Shown here piece after piece: positions 1 to 12,500 of a stretch of DNA of 64,000 bases; position 1 is the stretch's first letter; each line of letters starts with the position of its first letter. This DNA is from Lottia gigantea (taxonomy: Eukaryota > Mollusca > Gastropoda > Lottiidae), in NCBI RefSeq assembly GCF_000327385.1, contig NW_008709919.1:915195-979194 (forward strand). Reading direction: 5' to 3'. The notes beneath the pieces are model-generated. The model searched no databases. It worked only from the letters and a program-made list of their open reading frames with translations, and was not told where the DNA came from. Made by a program: the position numbers and the translations under genes.

Positions 1-3000
1 GTGTTGTGCAGGAGAGACATTGCCACCCACCTGCTAAAAAATGCTACCCATTTTCCCTCAACATATTTTAGGCTATTGGATGTTGAGCAGACCTTGTAGA
101 TTATTCGAGTCAGTCACAAGTGTTTACATTTATTTTATTCACTCTTTTAGGTACTAGTAGGTCTGGGCTACTGTTTTGAATGCTTATTTTCGACACACTA
201 ACATGTCAATTTTCAGAATGAAAAGTGGAACCATTGGATACAAATCTGTGAGAACTGGACATGTCGTGGTCGGAGGTGACAAACTAGACTCTTAATCTTA
301 TTTTCTTCTTTTCTTTTTTTTTATTCTTTTTTATTTTGGCAGTTAAAAAACGAATCTGTCATCCCATCTTTATGATTAGCACTGAATCGCTTACCTGTAA
401 CCACCAAATTTGTGCAAGTAAGGGTTGTAAATGTAGAAATATATCAAATTAGATCTAGATCTTTGTAGGAAAAACATTTTTTGTTGATATTCATCATGTT
501 ATCGCTTCAAAACTTCTCCTAAGGTCAAGGTCGATGCTCTATCAAGGGACACTACTCCTTTCGAAATTCAACGAACCTAATTTCATGCAACTTTTGTGAT
601 ACTGTGATAATCTATAATCTGTTTCATTTACCTTTTATTCGTTATACACATCTTCTCTTTCTATTGACTTACTGAACGGCCTATTAGGACACATCATTTA
701 TGAGGAGTTCATTTCACATCCAGTCATTAATGGTCTAAGGGAGATAACTACATTAAAATCCGCAAGTATCAGACTACAGCAAATATATATTTATTATGAT
801 TGAAGTAAAGTTTGTCGATTTCGACTTTATTGACAAACGGTCTAAGGGAGGTAGCCCCTTTCTAATATGAGAATCTCAGACCACAACAATAAACCACGTA
901 CTATTATTAGGCCATTCTATATTATTCCCCTCGACTCATTTTGGGAATTTAGAACGCATCTATTCATTAATCTTTTTTTAGAATTTCATTTCTGTAACCA
1001 ATTTAGTAATTTCAAATTACGTAGGGCACAAAATAAAGATGCATTTGTTATAATAATGCAGTTGAGGCTGTGCTTGTAAATGCGGAATTGCTTCATGATA
1101 TTGAACACCACAACATACAGCTAAGCCAGTGCAAATTGTACTTGGACTGGTGAGAGGGGAGAGGAGGGGGCTGGGGAGTGGGGTAACAGTGAGACTGTAT
1201 TCTTGAAAGCAGGAATGTTAGAATCTCACAAGATTTAGTTTGGAATAATTCTGAAAGGCTCGGTGTGGTTTGGGTTAAGAAACATATTTTACATTTAACT
1301 GTAATAGTGCTTCTATAAATAACTTTTTGGTGTCAAATACCAACAAATTTCAAACGAATTCCTATCCTGTTGTCGCTATATTTTCCATATGTGGCACGTG
1401 CCTACAGATCTTTTAATAAAAAAGAATGTCTGATTTTTTTTCCTGTTTGGCAATTCACGTCATACTATAAAACAGCTGGGCTTATTTCAATTTTGCCTAT
1501 TCTGTGGAAAATGAACAGATTTTCGCAAAAAAATTGAATGTCGGATTCATTTACAACTTTTCTTTTGAAATAATACAATACAAGATATACCACAATTATT
1601 ATAAGATTCCTACCCCCAAATGTACCCCTACTTCATTTCTAACAAATTTCAAAATGTGATTTTCATACGTTTTCGTCCCCAAATATATGTCTACACCGAA
1701 CCATCTCAATTTTTTCAAAACATGTTCTTGGATGGGGTCTCAGAGGTTTCATTTGGAGATTTGCGCCTATGGCTTCCTTAGAGTTGCCGCATTTTGAATC
1801 TCAATTTTGACAGTTGAACTCACACATACAGTGAGACTGTCCCCTATTTGTAACCACAGTCTCGAGAGGCCGGCACCAAGGTTACAATACAGCAATTTGT
1901 TAGCAAATCTATCAGTTACCACAATAGGAATGTTACCGGATACTGTTAGCAAATCTATCAGTTACCACAATGGGAATGTTACCGGATAATGTTATTAAAT
2001 TTATCAGTTACCACAATGGGAATGTTACCGGATAATGTTATTAAATTTATCAGTTACCACAATGGTAATGTTACCGGATACTGTTAGCAAATTTATCAGT
2101 AAAGTTACCATAATGTTAATGGAATGTAACCGGATACCAGGAGCAAATTTATCAGTTACCACAACTGGAAATGTTACCATATTGGCCTGCTGAGAACAAA
2201 TTTATCGGATACCACAATAGGAATGTTACCGGATACTGACAGCAAATGTATCAATTACCAAAGCGGGAATGTTACCGGATACTGTGAGCAAATCGGACCA
2301 CATTAGTAGTTTCAACAATAGAATTTAACGACATACTGTGCATGTACAAAAAAATATGAAATGAACATTTAAAAATGATACTTCCATATCGCGAGGAAAT
2401 TTATCGTTGCCATCATAGAGGATTACATATTAAAGATAGAATGTATATAACCCTACTACTTAAAAAATGAGACTTTTAAAAACAATTAAGCGGATTTCCT
2501 TTATTTACCAGGAAATCTTAATTTGTTGACCTAACTTTCTTTATCATAAAAACGTAAACAACAAAACTATGGTTCCCTTAGAAATATTTTACAAAGTGTT
2601 ATTTTAAAAAAAAGATACTGAAAGCTAACCTTCAAAATATACGCCCGAAATTCACAACATGTGTAAAATGTAGTTGTAGAGCAGTTTTTATACAACTTGG
2701 TGGGTTCTAGATGTTGGCCATTCCAATACAACAGAAGACCCACCATGAGCTTTAAGCAAGGTAATGATACGATGTTGAATTTGCATTGCTGCTTTTGTAT
2801 GAAGTTATTCGCCTTAATGCAGTGTGCAATCTTTAATCACTTCGAACTTTCGAAGTGCATCGCAGTTTATTTAGGTGGCTTAAGGTTAATTTGCAATTGA
2901 AGAATCTGAGATCAACTGAATTTTCATCAAATGTCAGCAATTGGCGACTTCTTGCAGAATATGAACAGAAATAATCTACTATACATGCTATAAAATGTGT

Positions 3001-6000
3001 AAAATGTTCTCCTACTCAAGTGAATTGCTGTCTTTCGTATACCAGTATCAGAATATATAAAATACTGCTTGTCGGTGAAACGGATTAAAGTTTTCGGATA
3101 TCAATTCCGAAAGTTGACTTGGAATGAGATCTATCATTGCCATTAGTTTAAACATTTTAAGGTCGCTAGATAGCTAGGTCTGACCAAACTGACTTATTAA
3201 CAATTAGTGCGGCCCATTTCGAATTAATTCAGATTGATCAAGTACATACCTTGATGTTTCGAAAATTTTCAAGTATGATTTATAATATTTTTAATGATAA
3301 ACATTTTGCAAACTTTCCCTTTAAAAATATTTCTTAGAACGAACAAACAAAGATAATAACCCAAACATTAAATAAAATAACTGAATAGCTTAAGATTGGT
3401 TTCACGTGAAATCTACACTATTTCTAGCTTTTAACTGATGTAACAGGTTCGCCAGGTGTCTACATATCATCCTTTTTGTTGCCGAGAATATCGTAATGTG
3501 GCGATAACATCTTATACCAATTTACCTTGAGTAGGTTTTTAAAGAGATACCTTCGTGGTTTCGTTTAGTAATTTCAATAGAGTTAATTTACCCTTAGCAT
3601 TTTTCAGAATGAAACGCTGCATCAGTGACTATAATCATATCTTTCAAACCTCTGTTGTCATTCCCTTAAGCAAAATTATTCAAGTTTATTATATTGCTTG
3701 TGAGTCCGATGTTGGGTTTTCGTTCTGAAAAGTGTTATTGGTAGCAAGAATTACGTTCTTTCAGATGATAATGCAACGACTCAATTATAGATCTGAGTAG
3801 ACTAGGTTGTGGTTAAACCACGATCAGTCGAACTTTGACCTAATGCTCACTGTATAAATTTGCTCCCAGTTCAAATCGATTGCTGCCTTTTAAGAGTGAA
3901 ATGTTGTTAATGCTAAACAGAAACATGAACTAAAGAAAACCGCCATTATTACAAGGAAAACATCGTAGGTTCACGAGGAGGATCGTTTCTACTACCTGAT
4001 CAAACCCTTTGGCATTGATCTTTCTCGGATACTCTATAGTCTTATTCAAGAACACCAGACTTTAACACGCCGTCCGAAATTAGAACCTACTACATTAATT
4101 GTTCCAAGTAAACGTGGGGATGGCTATAACTGATTGTACATCAGCTCGTTCCAAACTTTGGCCAATTGACAAAAATAGCAAATAAACCATCATAATATTT
4201 TTTTGCAGAGAAATTTAACGAATGTCTGTTTTTTCTGAAATAACTTTACTTATGTTTGTGTTCACAAACAGTGCCAATAATGGTTTTGTTATGCGTTCTT
4301 TGACCTCTGTTGAAGATGCAAAACGTTGTTTATTAACTCTTTAACGCTCATTAGCAACTTTATACACTCTCTTAAAACACTGACAAACAAAAGGTTATTA
4401 CAATAAATCATAGTTAAATACATATGATAGAGTTGTTTTGTAACCTTTCTGTGAAGATCAACGTCTAAGAAACGGTTACAATAATCATGGCAAACCCAGA
4501 CACAATATCTATCTTTGTTTCATAACATTCATTATAAAATATGGCGTTTATACGGGGGGAGGCGGGAAGAGGCTGGCAACCCTACTTTCAAATTTTCTAT
4601 CATTTAACTTAGAGAAGAATGGCCTGTGGCTCCCCGGAAGCAGTTTTTGGTCCCATCTTGCCCCAAAAACTCAACTAAAGATTCCTAGAGACGCCACAGG
4701 ACCATAGATAAGTCGGCCCCTGGAGTTTTATACGCTCGATTATCCTTCGTAGATTATACTGCCCTGACGAAGTTGAAGGGTTTTGAGAGAAAATCGCTTG
4801 TTTAACCAATTTTTTTTTGTTTACCATTGTAATATTATGGTAATTTGTTTTTTTTAAATCTAAGTTTAGATCTGATGTTCAAGATTCAAGTAAAGTATTC
4901 AGAAACTCAAGTCTTCTGAGATATCGATATTAGTTCTTCAATTGCGAGTATACCACCAACTCCCGCCCCCTCTCTTCCATCTCAAAACAAGACAACATCC
5001 GACAATATTCGGTCAGCGTGCCATCCCTGCGTACATACCACATAGCTATTAATTTGAATCAAAATTAAAATCTGTTATATCACTAATTATTTTAACAGAG
5101 TAACCATAACGAAACAACCAAGCGATATACCTGCTAAATAGATTTACCTGACGACAAATTCATCTGAAAGGGTATAAAGTGGTTATTTTAGACTAAAAAA
5201 CAACTCATTTGATATACTCATTATCCTATTAAATCAGTTTTTCATTCAAAATCACTAGTAATGGACATATTTTCACCCCGTGCTGTCACGTACACAGTGA
5301 AAGAGTTTTTGGCGAATTCACAATCGTTTCCAGACTTTTATTTCTGTGGAATACTCCGTTCGTAATTCACGATCTGAAGAAATTGTTCTTTAAATCGTGT
5401 TCAGTCGACCTTTACGCTTACCAATCAGAAATACTGATATGTCAATCATCAATGGACAATTATGAAAATCCCAGATTTCCTTACAATTGCTGGAAAAGCT
5501 TTTTATTCGTTTGCAAATTGAAGTCGCTTCTTATAAGAAGAATGCGCTTATTTAGATGCATTTTAATGAATTCCTCTGACATATCGACAGACAATAAGAA
5601 AAGAACAACCCATTCCTGAAATATGAATAGAGGCCTTCGATGTTATCATAAAAAAACCATGTTTTATAACTTAAACGAAATTAAGTGAATTGGGCGTGTG
5701 TCTTTAAGAGTAGACAGAAAGAGAAGGCGGGTAAGTATAATTATTTCAACCTGGTACAAACACCGGTTGTATAAGAAAGTTTTGTGTATATAAGAAATGC
5801 CATAATATATTTAAACCAAGACTATTGTTTTGTCATGCAGTCTTAGTGGGATGGTTACATTCCAAAAATCGTTATGCAGGAATTCCTCCGTAGATTTACA
5901 CACCGGTTTCTGCTGATTGATAGGTAGACTTACCGCGGTTTTCTGACGTATGGCACCATTTCAAAGAAGGAATCGTTCGTTCCTGCAAGTGTTATTGTGC

Positions 6001-6552
6001 TGAATGGCTTTAGTATCCCGCTGATCATTTGGGTGTTTTGTCACAAATATGAAAGACTGCTAATAGTGTTATCAATTGGAATTCGGGATTAATGATCATT
6101 GACTGAAATTTGAATCCATGACGCTTTTTGAAGTTGTTGAATACTGAATTGGCCAGTGTTAAGCTGATGAAAATTTTACTGGATATTGGTATCGAATTAA
6201 AATCAGAGGGATCTACGTGATAAAGCTTTAAGTGAATCGTGTAAATTGTTCATGCTCTATGGTTTCCAATTAGGATATATCTTCAAGTGTTCAGGTGTGA
6301 AGCTACCTAAAGAGATTTCCATTGTATTTATGATAATACCAATGGTAATAGGTGGTGATAGTTTTTTCTTAACAAATATCATTGTTGTCTCTCGACCCTT
6401 TAACCGAAAAATACATTTCATTTTGCCGTGCAAGATTTCATAACATCTTCATTTCAACGCAACGACCTCTTTTTACCAGATTATCCACCGTGTGCCAAAC
6501 TATCTATTCAAGTTCGTGCTTCTTTGATACTTTGGTTGATAAAGTTAAAATA
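1..6552. other. Intergenic/5' flank without convincing gene
   Basis: I see no coding region here that can be supported. The open frames are short (up to about 78 codons) and have no family resemblance. The stretch is AT-rich with a minisatellite at 1891-2295. Two copies of a short motif beginning GGTCTAAGGGAG lie near 731 and 839; motifs like AAGGGAGATAAC are common at the ends of molluscan dispersed repeats. A possible terminal exon of an upstream gene near 202-294 is too weak to call. Part of 5.5-6.5 kb may be 5' UTR or promoter of the lysyl oxidase-like gene. Confidence 0.6.
1891..2295. repeat. 46-bp minisatellite, about 9 copies
   Basis: A direct tandem repeat with a unit of about 46 bp, recognisable by GTTACCGGATACTG followed by AGCAAAT and ATCAGTTACCAC. 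The first copies are nearly identical. Later ones diverge and carry small indels, so the array decays to the right. Confidence 0.9.
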
Positions 6553-9500
6553 ATGCTCAATTTAAATTGTGAAACCATGTTAAATGTGTGTGTTGCGTTG
6601 CTGGTTTTTCTTGCGGCAACTGTTGATGGCTTGCGAGAAGGTCAAATACGTCTGGTCGGAGGTAAAAACGATAATGACGGAACCGTAGTGATTTATCATA
6701 ATAGAAAATGGGGATCAATATGTGACGATGAATGGGACATGAGAGATGCTAGGGTGACGTGTCAACAACTTGGATTTCCCGGTGCTAAGAAAGCTGCTCG
6801 GAGGAGTGAGTTTGGGCGAGGACGACGTAAGTAATTTCTATTTGTTTGATATAGGCCTATTAAGTTGTAATCAAAACATAATTATGGAATTTCAACTTTT
6901 TCCATATTTGCAGGAAACAATGTGATAATTGATATTTCAAATTATCATGTATATTTGAAATAATACTAGACATGGATGGCGTTTATCGAGCCAGATTTAT
7001 GATAAAAACGTTACATATATTTTGGAGGTCAAATGTTTGCATAGGGTTCGACAGAATTAATTTTTTCAGGAGGACAACCAATTTTTTCGGGTGGCGAAAG
7101 GGGGGAGGGGGGAGGGGTGTATTGAGCTCCTGTAGTGTGATAATAATCGATATACAATCAGGCTAGGAAGACGAATATTTGACGATGAGATATTTTATAG
7201 AGTAACCCTACAACAATAAACTGCCTACTTAGTTGTACCAAAACATTACAGTTTTCCCAGTGTACAATAGTTATCGGCCAAAATCTAAGTAATTACCAAA
7301 ATATTTCTGAGAGTATGTCAAATTACCTAAGTTGCAATCTTTTTAAAATGGAATTTGGTCATGTTGACATGATATAATTATATTGTAATAAAGCGGGGGC
7401 GTTATGACTCTTTACACTGGTTTATTCGGTCTTTCACCCATATTTTTTTTATGATATTTTTGATATATTTGGCATTAAATAAAGCTACCAAACTGGGCAA
7501 GGAATTGCTAAACGTTTCAAGGTGTTAAGGTAGGTGGTTCGGTAAATATTTGTCCTGAAAGTATATCCTGCAGCTCTATTCTACCGCGTTAATATGTGTT
7601 AATATTTTCCACTCTCATAAGACAATTGGGAAATGCACCTATTTCTTTGAAGATGATTGCAGTCATAATTTGGATTAAGGTGTTTGGATCTTAAAACTAG
7701 TTCTTAAAACCCAATCCTATTTCAACGAATTACTTAAAGGGACACTATCATTTTTTTACCAATCCAACTTATTAACCACTCAGTAATAGTGTTCACTGCT
7801 TACTGTAGAAATTTGAGCCTTCAAATCCATGTGTGTCCAGAATTTTCCGTGGTTGAATGCTACAATGTCGACTCGTCATTTTAAGATACTCTGTGATATA
7901 CAGAAAAGACTTATATAGAAATAAGTATTTTTTATATTAATTATGCGATTTTCTTACACTTCTAGTGCTGCTGAAGACTATTTACATATATTAAACACTT
8001 AAATCAACTTCCAAAAATGGCAAAACTGTCCCTTTAAAAGATAACAACAAATGTGCACATTGGCCGAATAAATCATCCATAGTTTGGCATTCGAATACTG
8101 TTCATACCACCGTTTAACATGAGGAACTCTCTAATAAATATGCCAAATTACAATACGAGTCCATGGACTCTCCACAAGGGATGCCTGTTGCAGAGAGACA
8201 TTTGGTATTCTGAACGAACGAACTTTCTGAAGACATCTTCCACAGTACAGAGCTCAATTAAATGTTCAATGCGTTACACATGGGTACAATCTTGTGTTTC
8301 TACGATATATAAATCATCAGCAGCACGATCAACTTGTTCAAATAAAAGTACAAACTTAAAATGCATCATCATATTATCACGATTGTGATATTAAAAGCAG
8401 CCCCCTAAACTTTAGGCTCTTGGCAACTGTAACATATTGTGGTATTGAACAGGGATGGGAAGCAAGTTTTGCAAACATCATGAAAATAGAATGAACATAG
8501 AGCAATCGAGAAATTATGCCAAAGATTTGGGTGTGTAAGGGAAACTATTTAATAGTTATCACAAAGTGCATTTTTGAGAGTATTGAGTGCATTCCTGCAC
8601 GTATGCCAACGAAAAGACTGCTTCGAAAACTTAGTAGTCTTAATGCCCCAAATGAAAATGCACAAAGTTCATGTCATTCCAGATAATCCCAGACATGGTT
8701 TGCGCAAATACCTAAACATAACAATACTCAAATGATAAGCCAGAGGGGGGTGGGGTAGTTGAGTTGGACGCTTACAATTAATTAGGCCCGTCGCATCAGT
8801 TTATTAGCTAACTAAGTGTACACTGAGCACAAATAATGCATGATAGAATATCCTACCACATATCATTAAATGTAACGTTCGTGATAAAAGAAGCATTAAA
8901 ACGATACATTAAGAAGAGATTATATGAATTCCAATCTCCAGAAAGAACTATATTGCTATAGTATAATGATTATTACTCAAGAATGTTGATTTGTACATGT
9001 TTTCGTTCACATATTTCCGCAAACACAAAATAATTTGAGACAGGAAAATAATAATAGTAGTGTGGTTTATATTATAATATTTCAACAGAAAATACAATAC
9101 TTGTGTTAATTCATGAATGAAATATTTAGTATTCATTCTGATAGAAATAGGAAAGATTCACTTCGGTTATTTGCGAAATGACTGCCAAATATAATTTAAA
9201 ATGCCAAAATCTACTAAATATATTTGAAGGGTTTGTGAGGATATGTCTGGTACATGTATTTCGTGGTAACAAGCACTTCCTGTAGACGCGAAAGAACGTG
9301 AATCACCCGACGATTATCGTACACTCTACTCCTTGGTAATTCTCTTGCAGGCTGTCCAGGTATCCTCGGTATTGCTCAATCGGGATGGTAATCGTACATG
9401 TAATGTCTACTAATGTTCTATATTTCATCTAACTTCCAGGACGGATGTGGATGTCTCGAGTGCGATGTAGTGGATTTGAGAGTCAGCTACGTTATTGTAT

Positions 9501-12500
9501 GTTCTTTGGATGGGGACGTATTCGTCATCGTTGTCGTGGTGGTTGGCGTTCAGCAGGGGTAGTGTGTCTACCAAAGAAGAACCCGGTGACAACTACACGA
9601 AAACCAAAAACAACACCAAAACCAACAACGACCACAAAACCTACCACAACCAGACCGACAACCAAGCCAACAAGGCCAACAACAACCAGAGCACTCTGGA
9701 CAGTATGGGGTCCAGCTCCCATAAAGCCAGTAAAGTCAGATAAAACACCCGAAGAGATGCTTCTTGATGATACAGAACATATCGCTAGAATGTCCAAGGA
9801 AGAGAAGCCTATGAGAGATTTCGCTGTTCAGTCTGATCAAGCTGCTCCAGTAGCAGATGAAGATGGTGAAAATCAAGAAGTGACTGAAGAAGAAGAAGGC
9901 ATTAACGGCACTCAAAATGAAGAGGGTACGGATGGAACACCTATTTATTCCACTACTCCGACGCCAGCTACGACAACTGAAGCTCTCCATAACAGTGTAA
10001 GTTCAAATTGGTTATTAATATCATTAAAAAAGGGAACTCGGGTTGAACATATAAATTGATTAAACCCTTTTCATTAAATTCCACTTATCATAAATTACGA
10101 AACTTGCAAAGGTTTTTGAAGGAATTTAAAAGTGTCATCATGCGAGGATCCTGCAGGTACAACCAAAAGGACGCATACGTTCACTCCTCATGCGTTACGC
10201 TTATTCTATATCCCGAGATCACATCGTTCCTAATCCAGTCTAATTACAATATTAGACCAAATTTTGGTCCTTTTTTTTTAATACAGCTACTTTTGTTAGG
10301 GTCTTAGACAGCCCTCTTGAACGTTCGGCAATTTAACCTTTTGACCTAACCCGATCAATCAAATTCCTACTCTCTCCAGCGCTTGAAGTTTGATTCCTAA
10401 TCGTAATTGAATGTCACCATCCATTATCTTTAGGGTGTCCAAATAAGGATACGAGGTGGAAGATATTTCTGGGAAGGCAGACTGGAGGTGAAAAGGAACC
10501 CCGAGGAAACTGCGTGGGGAACAGTGTGTGGTAAAGTCTGGAGTATACGAGAAACAATGGTGGCTTGTAGAGAATTAGGACTAGATTTTGGAAAGCAAGC
10601 ATTACAGGTAAGTCCTCATCAGGATATCTGACGATCTAAATACAAAAAACACAGCTCAATACTTTGTTTGGTTTGTCTTGGCAGGTTACTTCACCCCAAC
10701 CTTCTTATTAAAGCAGCGTTTCATAACCTTAATCAAATCTCCTAACATTTACAATTAAGGCAAAGGCGGAAGGAAGGGTTTGTCTTGGATGGTCCTGTAA
10801 TTTCAATTACAATGAAGGTGGTTTTACTTTTATGAATACAATATTTGGTTGTTTTGAATTTTTATTCCATACCACATAAAACTTATAGTTAAATTTTGCA
10901 TTCTCTGTTGTTTAGGTGAATTATTTTGGGGGACAGAATATGGATAAGATATATAATGAAGTAAAGTGTACGGGGAGAGAATCCCGACTAGATGAATGTT
11001 TTAGAGTTGAAACAGCTGATAGTGTAAGCTGTGCTGGTAAACATCTGGTAGCTGGTATAGTTTGTTCAAAATGTAAGTATATTGTCGGATCACCACTTGA
11101 TTACAGGGATCAGACAGAGCAAAAACAAAATTTCAATCCGTTTTCCCACGTGAGAGTAGTGATCTTGAACAGAATCATATCAGACCTCTGATAATAAAAC
11201 GAGATTTTTCAATTAATTGGTAGTTCTTCTGATGAACGTAAAGGAAGCCAAATTCTCTGGAGATTTCCTCCGAAAACAGTTTCCGAAAATCAATACTGGG
11301 GAAAATGGAACTTTAAGTGGTACGGGGTGAGCACGGGTTACAGGAGCCAACCACAGTATCTGAGGTTTGGCTTAACAACAGCTATGGTCATGAACCTTAA
11401 TATCACAAGTCAAACATTCATCGTTATTTTTAAACTGAATCACAACAGAAAATGCTCCAGCTTCTTCTAGCTTCACCTAAAGAACGTTTAGGTTGAAATC
11501 TGCGATGTAATACCCCACAATAAACCCTCAATCACCATCGGTACAGACAAACAAACTAAAATAAAGAAACTAAGCTGCATATGAGTTGTGACGCCCAAAC
11601 TTATTATTAGTTTATTTAATGTAAGTCTCACTTAAAGATAATAAAAATATAACTCTTTACTTCGTCGATATCCTAACGAGTGGTCGGCCATTACATTCTT
11701 ACATAACCACCGTGCTTTAAACATTATTTAGATGTTATTTAACCATAGTAAATGCTCGCTTAATCTACTCAATACACCTTTCCATTGATAGCCTTGGTAC
11801 TCGTTATCAACTAGATTTTGTGAAAACGACTCGACCCTGGTGGGACTCGAACCCACAGTCTTCGGCTCCGGAGGCCGACGCCTTATCCATTAGGCCACAG
11901 GGCCCACGCCCATGTGTTGTTTGAATAACCAGTTATCTATCTGGGGTCTAAAAATAGAACTATATACACCAGTTAGGTGTGCTCGAGTAGCGCGCCGTTA
12001 TTGAATTGCTGTGACTATAAATAGAATCCTTACTCGGCCATTAGGTTAACGCTATAATAGTCGGTTGACATGAAATTGGATTTAAATCGGTCAATAATTG
12101 ATTAACAGACTAAATCTGGAACTGAAATTCATCATTAGTGAAATTTTTGCTCCTAATTTTTCGGGTTAGATAGGGTATACCCTAAATGTTATACCTAGAG
12201 GTTTATTCCACGTAGAATAAAATGCTGTATATTTGGAATTCAAACCGCTGTTATTTATGTTACTTGTATCTTTTTAGTTTTGCCAGATTTAATACCAAGC
12301 TTACATAGGTTAGAAGAATCTATTCTGCTTCAAGATAGACCTTTATATTACCTACAATGTGCTCTAGAGGAAAACTGCCTTTCAAGCTCTGCCACCACCA
12401 TCAGAAATAGCAGCAAAAGTAAGTGAGGAATGAACCTGTTAATGCGACTAAGTTGACCAATCCGTTGTTGCTCTTTCATTCTCGGGCCATTGGGAAGAAT

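Noticed and set aside
202-294. Short frame ending GHVVVGGDKLDS after a TTTTCAG, possible last exon of a gene to the left
   Set aside because: Only about 30 codons, two frames are equally open, and I recognise no family; no upstream exon is visible.
1891-2295. Regular repeats, checked as a possible CRISPR array
   Set aside because: Repeats are contiguous without unique spacers, and the genome is eukaryotic; it is a minisatellite. The same holds for the other tandem arrays.
5383-5619. 78-codon open frame (+)
   Set aside because: No domain, no splice or promoter support; expected by chance in this length of sequence.
8119-8388. 89-codon open frame (+) inside LOXL intron 1
   Set aside because: Composition is not protein-like, no recognisable motif, and it lies in an intron next to a MITE.
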